Part shown: piece after piece, positions 59,325-64,000 of the stretch | Numbering within the stretch: position 1 is the first letter of the stretch | Layout of the letters: each line of letters starts with the position of its first letter | Assembly: GCF_015767435.1 (NCBI RefSeq) | Contig: NZ_JADWOV010000271.1 | Span: forward strand, 1-64,000 | Length of the DNA stretch: 64,000 nt | Source: Polaribacter sp. BAL334 | Lineage (GTDB): Bacteria; Bacteroidota; Bacteroidia; Flavobacteriales; Flavobacteriaceae | Reading direction: 5' to 3' | Translations under genes and position numbers: made by a program | The notes under the pieces: model-generated | Database searches by the model: none | What the model was told of the DNA's origin: nothing | The model's input: the letters and a program-made list of their open reading frames with translations, nothing else

Positions 59325-62123
59325 TTAGTTATTAATTGTCCAAGAAATATAGTATTGTGAACCTATAGCACCAACTCCAGGGGCACTAAAATACTCTTGT
59401 CCACCAATATTTGCACCACCGATTTTAAATACCGATTTAAGTTTTGGCACACTATAATTGATTTGAGCGTCAATAACAGTTCGTCCGTCAACAGTAGCAT
59501 CTAAAAAAGTTGATTCCCAAACAAAAGCATTTTGCCATCTTAAGTTTACATTGAATCCAAAGTTTTTAAATAATTCTGTATTCCCAAATTGTACTTTTAC
59601 TTTGTGCTCTGGCGTATTAAATCCTGCTTCAAAATCAGGATCAGACGCTTGATCAAAATCAAACTTAGCATAAGTATAATTTAATCCAAAGTCAAAATTG
59701 TTGAATATTTTTGTGTTCAAACCAATAGAAGCCCCGTAAGAACTGATGTCAGCAGCTGAATTTGTATATGTTTGAAAAACAGCAATATCACTATTTTGTA
59801 AAGCCGCTAAAGAAAGTGAATTGTCTCCAACAGTACCATAGAAAGGAACAATTACATTTTTACCAGCGATAAAATCTTGGTAGCTATTGTAGTAACCACT
59901 TAAATCGATGGTGATATTTTTTTCTCCTGCTTTTACCAAACCTCTATAACCAAGTTCATAAGCTGTTACTTTTTCTGGTTTTACCAGAGCTACATCTGCT
60001 TTTGTTGGAGCTCCATTTGTAACTGATTCTGCTGAAAACGCATTTTCGTAAGCTGCTCTTCCTGAAACTCTTGTGGTTGGTGTGCCTAAAATTCCTTGTC
60101 CAAAACCACTAACAATTAACGGCTGAGTAAAATATCTATCTAAATTGTCTGGTGCTGAACCTACCAAATATGCCGCTCCTGCATTCAAACCAATGTATTG
60201 ATCTTGAGTTGTTGGATTTCTAAATCCAGTTTGGAAAGAAGCTCTAAAATTTTGGTTTTTTCCTTCACCTGCTGCATATGCTAAAGATACTCTTGGAGAA
60301 TAATTTCCTTGAAAGTTTTGAGCTTTGTCATAACGTAAAGAAGCTGTTAATTTTAAACGATCTTCTTCTAAAAATTTCTTTTGCATTTGAGTGTAAACAC
60401 CATATTCATCATAATCAATTGGACCATCATAATCTGTAAAAATACTTCCATTCGAATTCAAAGAATACAATCTATATGAACCTCCAATTTGAAATTCAGC
60501 CCAATCAATGACATCTTGAAAATTGTAATTTGCATCTACGTGATATAATTTTGTATTGTCTTGGAATTTAGATCCTGTAACCAAATCTGGATCTGACGTA
60601 ATTCTATCAAAAGCTTCTTGAAACTCTGTAGTTCCTGGTAAAAATCTTCCTGTTTCAGCAGTTTGTCTTGCAATTGCATGAGCTTGGTCTGAAGTTAAAC
60701 CTCCTAAAGTTCCTTGAAAGTAAGCTCCAACATATTGTCCAAACCAAGTATTGTCATCTTTCCATGCTCTGTTAATATTGATTGCTGCAAAACGCGTATC
60801 ATATGAGTTTCCTGCATCTTCATTGGTCATATAACCTCTTACAAAGAAATTTTTTCCTCTGAACTCCAATTTATGTTGCTCCATAAAGAAGTCTTTGATA
60901 TTGTATCTATTGGTTCCTTGATAGATAGTATTTCCTACACCATATTTTGAATTCCAAATAATTTCTAAACGATCATCACCAAAAGGACGATAATTTAATA
61001 ATCCTGAAAACTTAACACTTTTAGCTTCATAAGTCATTAAATCTCTTTCGTCATATCCGGTTCTACTGATATTTTCACTAGGTACTAAAGCTGCAGCTCC
61101 ATTTGGTAAAATTCCCAATCTTTCTAATGATTGTGCTACTCCTCTAATGTTTGTTGAAACCTCATCACCATAAACATTTAACCCGTTATAATTTCTGTCA
61201 GAATTTCTATCTCCTGAAGTATAAGTTCCGTTTCTAGTATTTCTATAATCAGTTGCAAACCATTCTGTTCCATCTAAATAAGACAAGGTTGCTTTTGCAG
61301 CAAATTTATCAGAAAAAGCATATGCCATTCTGATGTTAAAATCGTTGTATGCATTATCGCCTGCAGCATCTTGACTCGTAATTCCTGTTTTTAAAGAAAC
61401 ACTAATTCCTTGATCTTTAAAAGGGCTTTTGCTAGTCATGAACATAATTCCATTAAAAGCATTTGCTCCATATAAAGCTGATGAAGCTCCAGGAAGTAAT
61501 TCTACAGTTTCAACATCTAATTCAGACATTCCAAGTAAATTACCCAAAGCAAAGTTTAGTGCTGGTGAAGAGTTGTCCATTCCGTCAACCAATTGCATAA
61601 AACGAGTATTTGCAAAAGTGGCAAATCCACGAGTGTTTACAGACTTAAAAGTTAAACTGTTTGTGTTCACATCTACACCTTTTAGGTTCTCTAAACCGTC
61701 ATAAAACGACGGAGAAGAGGTGTTTTTTATCTCTCTGATATCCATTCTTTCAACGGTTACTGGAGATTCCATGATACGTTCTGGAGTTCTTGAAGCAGAT
61801 ACTACAATCTCGTCTAGCGAAGTTTCGTTTTCTGATAAACTAACTTCTACTTTTTGATTTTTTTTAGTAATTTGAACTTCTTCCGTTTTGTATCCAATCA
61901 TGGAAATTTCTATTGTAAATGGCGGATTATCAGTGGTTTTAAGTTCAAATCTCCCGTCGAAATCAGTACTTGTTCCAACAGATTTTCTTGAAACTTTTAC
62001 ATTCGCACCAGGAAGAAACTCCCCTGATTTTGCGTCTTTTACAGTCCCTGAAATCGTAGTTTGAGCCACCATAGACAAACTACCAAAAGCTATAAAAGCA
62101 ATGAATAAAATCTTTTTTATCAT
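59325..62123 (-). CDS. TonB-dependent receptor with carboxypeptidase-regulatory domain
   Basis: A 932-residue outer membrane receptor. Signal peptide to residue 20 (IAFGSLSMVAQ), CarboxypepD_reg-like domain at about 22-105 (TTISGTVKDAKSGEFLPGAN), plug at about 110-230 (EIVVSASRTPERIMESPVTV, then LPGASSALYGANAFNGIMFM), and a barrel to the C-terminus ending ISWTINN. The SusC-like layout suggests uptake of a large or complex substrate, with the SGNH hydrolase lipoprotein perhaps processing it. No SusD partner is visible in the window. Confidence 0.9.
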   Translation of the reverse strand: MIKKILFIAFIAFGSLSMVAQTTISGTVKDAKSGEFLPGANVKVSRKSVGTSTDFDGRFELKTTDNPPFTIEISMIGYKTEEVQITKKNQKVEVSLSENETSLDEIVVSASRTPERIMESPVTVERMDIREIKNTSSPSFYDGLENLKGVDVNTNSLTFKSVNTRGFATFANTRFMQLVDGMDNSSPALNFALGNLLGMSELDVETVELLPGASSALYGANAFNGIMFMTSKSPFKDQGISVSLKTGITSQDAAGDNAYNDFNIRMAYAFSDKFAAKATLSYLDGTEWFATDYRNTRNGTYTSGDRNSDRNYNGLNVYGDEVSTNIRGVAQSLERLGILPNGAAALVPSENISRTGYDERDLMTYEAKSVKFSGLLNYRPFGDDRLEIIWNSKYGVGNTIYQGTNRYNIKDFFMEQHKLEFRGKNFFVRGYMTNEDAGNSYDTRFAAININRAWKDDNTWFGQYVGAYFQGTLGGLTSDQAHAIARQTAETGRFLPGTTEFQEAFDRITSDPDLVTGSKFQDNTKLYHVDANYNFQDVIDWAEFQIGGSYRLYSLNSNGSIFTDYDGPIDYDEYGVYTQMQKKFLEEDRLKLTASLRYDKAQNFQGNYSPRVSLAYAAGEGKNQNFRASFQTGFRNPTTQDQYIGLNAGAAYLVGSAPDNLDRYFTQPLIVSGFGQGILGTPTTRVSGRAAYENAFSAESVTNGAPTKADVALVKPEKVTAYELGYRGLVKAGEKNITIDLSGYYNSYQDFIAGKNVIVPFYGTVGDNSLSLAALQNSDIAVFQTYTNSAADISSYGASIGLNTKIFNNFDFGLNYTYAKFDFDQASDPDFEAGFNTPEHKVKVQFGNTELFKNFGFNVNLRWQNAFVWESTFLDATVDGRTVIDAQINYSVPKLKSVFKIGGANIGGQEYFSAPGVGAIGSQYYISWTINN

Positions 62124-62283
62124 AATTTGAATTATTAGTTAAGTAGCATGCAAAGTACAAAAAAATTTGAATTTCTGAATAGTTCTATAAAAAATTTATC
62201 ATATTGTCAAAAACAACACTATTTAATTGGCAAATAGGCATATTAAAAAAGTGTTTTTCACTGAATTTAAAGCATAGAAATTG

Positions 62284-62291
62284 TACATTTG
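62284..62291 (+). promoter_or_regulatory. Candidate -7 box of ribF
   Basis: TACATTTG matches TAnnTTTG, 19 bases before the chosen ribF start at 62311. It overlaps the frame upstream of that start, so the earlier TTG codons (62281) cannot be the start of this transcript. Confidence 0.5.
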
Positions 62292-62310
62292 CACTTTGAA
62301 ATTTTGCTTT

Positions 62311-63243
62311 TTGAAGACTATAAATAATACCTCAAATTTTATTTCTGACGAAGAAACATTCGTGACTATTGGCACTTTTGATGGTGTGCATTTTGGGCAT
62401 CAAAAAATTATTGAAAAGCTGGTTTTTGAAGCAAAAAAAGCAGAAAAAAAATCAGTAGTCCTCACTTTTTTTCCTCATCCAAGAATGGTTTTGCAAAAAG
62501 ATGCTTCTGTAAAACTTATCAATTCTATTGATGAACGCGCACAATTACTTGAAAAAACAGGATTGGATTATTTAATTATTCATCCATTTTCTGTAGAATT
62601 TTCAAGGATGACAGCCTTGGAGTTTGTCAAAGATATTTTAGTAAATCAACTAAACATATCTAAATTAATTATTGGCTATGATCATCATTTTGGCAAAAAT
62701 AGAGAAGGAAATATTACGCAATTGACTGAATACAGTCATGTTTACGGTTTTGAAGTGGAAGAAATTCCTGCGCAAGATATTGATGAAGTTGCTGTAAGCT
62801 CTACAAAAATTAGACGTGCTTTAGAATCAGGAAATTTAAAAACAGCCAATCGTTATTTAGGATATCATTTCATGCTAAATGGAATCGTTGTTACTGGAAA
62901 AAAATTGGGGGGAAAAATTGGATATCCTACAGCAAATATTCACATTGAAGAATCGTATAAATTAATTCCAAAAACAGGTGTTTATATCGTAAAATCAGTC
63001 AATGAAAATGCTGTTGTTTTTGGAATGATGAACATCGGAAATAGACCCACTGTTGATGGAAATTACCAAACGATTGAAGTTCATTTTTTTGATTTTAATC
63101 AAGATTTGTATGACAAAAAAATCACTGTTGAATTGCTTTATTTTTTGCGAGATGAACAAAAGTTTGACTCGGTTGATTTGTTGGTAAATCAATTAAAAAA
63201 AGATGAAGAAAACACGAAAATGTATCTAAAAAACAATCTATAA
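62311..63243 (+). CDS. ribF: Bifunctional riboflavin kinase/FAD synthetase
   Basis: A 310-residue enzyme making FMN and FAD from riboflavin. The N-terminal adenylyltransferase has TIGTFDGVHFGHQKIIEKL near residue 18, DHHFGKNREGN near 128 and SSTKIRRALESGN near 166. The C-terminal kinase domain has GKKLGGKIGYPTANIHIEE near 200, MNIGNRPTVDGN near 241 and VHFFDFNQDLYDKKI near 257. I chose a TTG start at 62311, read as MKTINNTSNF; it matches the usual N-terminus of flavobacterial RibF, and the promoter excludes earlier starts. Confidence 0.88.
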   Translation: MKTINNTSNFISDEETFVTIGTFDGVHFGHQKIIEKLVFEAKKAEKKSVVLTFFPHPRMVLQKDASVKLINSIDERAQLLEKTGLDYLIIHPFSVEFSRMTALEFVKDILVNQLNISKLIIGYDHHFGKNREGNITQLTEYSHVYGFEVEEIPAQDIDEVAVSSTKIRRALESGNLKTANRYLGYHFMLNGIVVTGKKLGGKIGYPTANIHIEESYKLIPKTGVYIVKSVNENAVVFGMMNIGNRPTVDGNYQTIEVHFFDFNQDLYDKKITVELLYFLRDEQKFDSVDLLVNQLKKDEENTKMYLKNNL

Positions 63244-63273
63244 TTCTGCATTGCTTAAGTCTAAGGCTTCCAC

Positions 63274-63281
63274 TATATTTG
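63274..63281 (+). promoter_or_regulatory. Candidate -7 box of serS
   Basis: TATATTTG matches TAnnTTTG, 19 bases before the serS ATG, with a TTG-type -33 at 63251-63253 and about 20 bases between. Confidence 0.55.
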
Positions 63282-63300
63282 CGGAGTAAAACAACCCAAA

Positions 63301-64000
63301 ATGTTACAAGTAAACTTTATCAGAGAAAATAAAAAAACGGTTTTAGATGGATTGGCAAAACGAAATTATGCAAATGCCGAAAACATTATAAATCAAGTAA
63401 TTACTGCTGACGAAAATAGACGTGCTACTCAAGTGATTTTAGACAATACGTTGGCTGAAGCAAATGCCATTTCAAGAGAAATTGGTCAGTTTTTCAAATC
63501 TGGTGAAGTTCAAAAAGCGAATATCTTAAAACAAAAAACCGTTTTGTTGAAAGAACAAACCAAAGAACTTTCTGACAAACTTACGTTATATGCTGAAGAA
63601 TTAGAATCCCTTTTATATTTGATTCCAAACATTCCACATGAATCTGTAAAAGCTGGAAAATCAGCTGATGATAATGAAGAAATTTTTTCTGACGGTATCA
63701 TTCCTAATTTAGGCGAAAATGCCCTTCCTCATTGGGAATTGGCAAAAAAATATGATATTATTGATTTTGATTTAGGCGCAAAAATCACTGGTGCAGGTTT
63801 TCCTGTGTATAAAGGAAAAGGAGCCAAATTGCAACGTGCTTTAATCAGTTATTTTTTGGATAAAAATACAGCTGCAGGTTATCAAGAAGTGCAAGTGCCA
63901 CATTTGGTAAACGAAGCTTCTGGTTTTGGAACGGGTCAATTGCCTGACAAAGAAGGTCAAATGTATTTTGTAACTGAGGACAATTTGTATTTAATTCCAA
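63301..64000 (+). CDS. serS: Seryl-tRNA synthetase, N-terminal part (3' end outside window)
   Basis: The frame stays open from the ATG at 63301 to the window end, giving the first 233 codons. Residues 1-110 are the tRNA-binding coiled coil: MLQVNFIRENKKTVLDGLAK, a long charged helix with DENRRATQVILDN, and KEQTKELSDKLTLYAEEL. The catalytic domain begins near 140 with LPHWELAKKYDIIDFDLGAK, ITGAGFPVYKGKGAKLQRAL and the QEVQVPHLVNEASGFGTGQL segment of motif 2. It charges tRNA-Ser. It starts 57 bases after ribF, with its own promoter. Confidence 0.95.
   Translation, partial: MLQVNFIRENKKTVLDGLAKRNYANAENIINQVITADENRRATQVILDNTLAEANAISREIGQFFKSGEVQKANILKQKTVLLKEQTKELSDKLTLYAEELESLLYLIPNIPHESVKAGKSADDNEEIFSDGIIPNLGENALPHWELAKKYDIIDFDLGAKITGAGFPVYKGKGAKLQRALISYFLDKNTAAGYQEVQVPHLVNEASGFGTGQLPDKEGQMYFVTEDNLYLIP

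Noticed and set aside
62281-62310. Earlier TTG start of ribF
   Set aside because: The segment holds the TACATTTG promoter box and its translation (YICTLKFCF) is not RibF-like.

Overview
The window reads as ordinary chromosome from a marine-type Flavobacteriaceae (Bacteroidota). The DNA is AT-rich by eye. Several promoters match the Bacteroidota TAnnTTTG -7 box. There are many lipoproteins, two TonB-dependent receptors, an acpP-fabF-rnc-pyk block, a cytochrome b558-type sdhCAB operon and a SUF operon. A CruF/CrtI-type carotenoid pair points towards pigmented genera such as Polaribacter or Tenacibaculum; this genus guess is inference only. I saw no rRNA, tRNA, CRISPR array, transposase or prophage.

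Layout. 1-7.9 kb: end of a sugar porter, a histone-deacetylase-like hydrolase, a lipoprotein, a 21-bp tandem array, a molybdenum hydroxylase pair (iorBA-like), an SSB, and an accessory patch holding a MazE-antitoxin-like remnant, a repeat-like segment, a membrane protein and a CBS protein. 7.9-15.9 kb: an M28 peptidase, pyk, an IPExxxVDY protein, rnc, fabF, acpP, then divergent purN and a viroplasmin-type RNase H. 15.9-20.5 kb: a large VCBS/ASPIC-UnbV lipoprotein with a vanadium-haloperoxidase-like lipoprotein. 20.6-24.1 kb: sdhCAB. 24.2-31.8 kb: a DUF6973-like protein, a sortilin/BNR propeller protein, a small YeaQ-like membrane protein, a DEAD-box helicase, an aminopeptidase P and a hydrolase. 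31.9-34.1 kb: carotenoid genes. 34.2-36.9 kb: a membrane-tethered winged-helix regulator facing yceI and two paralogous secreted proteins across a decamer-repeat region. 36.9-43.5 kb: brnQ, a three-gene putative metal-uptake unit (His-rich small protein, TonB receptor, lipoprotein), a hydrolase and thiL. 43.6-48.2 kb: an exported four-gene unit ending in an MbnP-like and an MbnH/MauG-like pair. 48.3-57.7 kb: HesB/IscA-type carrier, sufB, an MBL lipoprotein, sufC, sufD, an inserted DUF4143-type ATPase, a small membrane protein, a serine hydrolase and sufS. 57.8-64 kb: an SGNH lipoprotein with its TonB receptor, ribF and the start of serS.

The most unusual feature is at 53037-54745. The last 127 bp of sufD, including its stop codon, occur a second time 1582 bp downstream, with three differences that I count by eye. 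The DNA between the copies holds a terminator, four 23-bp direct repeats and a single ATPase gene whose C-terminus carries a D...ExK nuclease-like motif. The ATPase stop codon touches the second copy. This looks like a one-gene cassette that entered the 3' end of an essential gene while leaving an intact end, without any visible recombinase.

Other points worth following up are the 21-bp array with inverted copies, the decamer repeats beside the tethered regulator, the MbnP/MbnH-like operon and the His-rich protein/TonB receptor unit.
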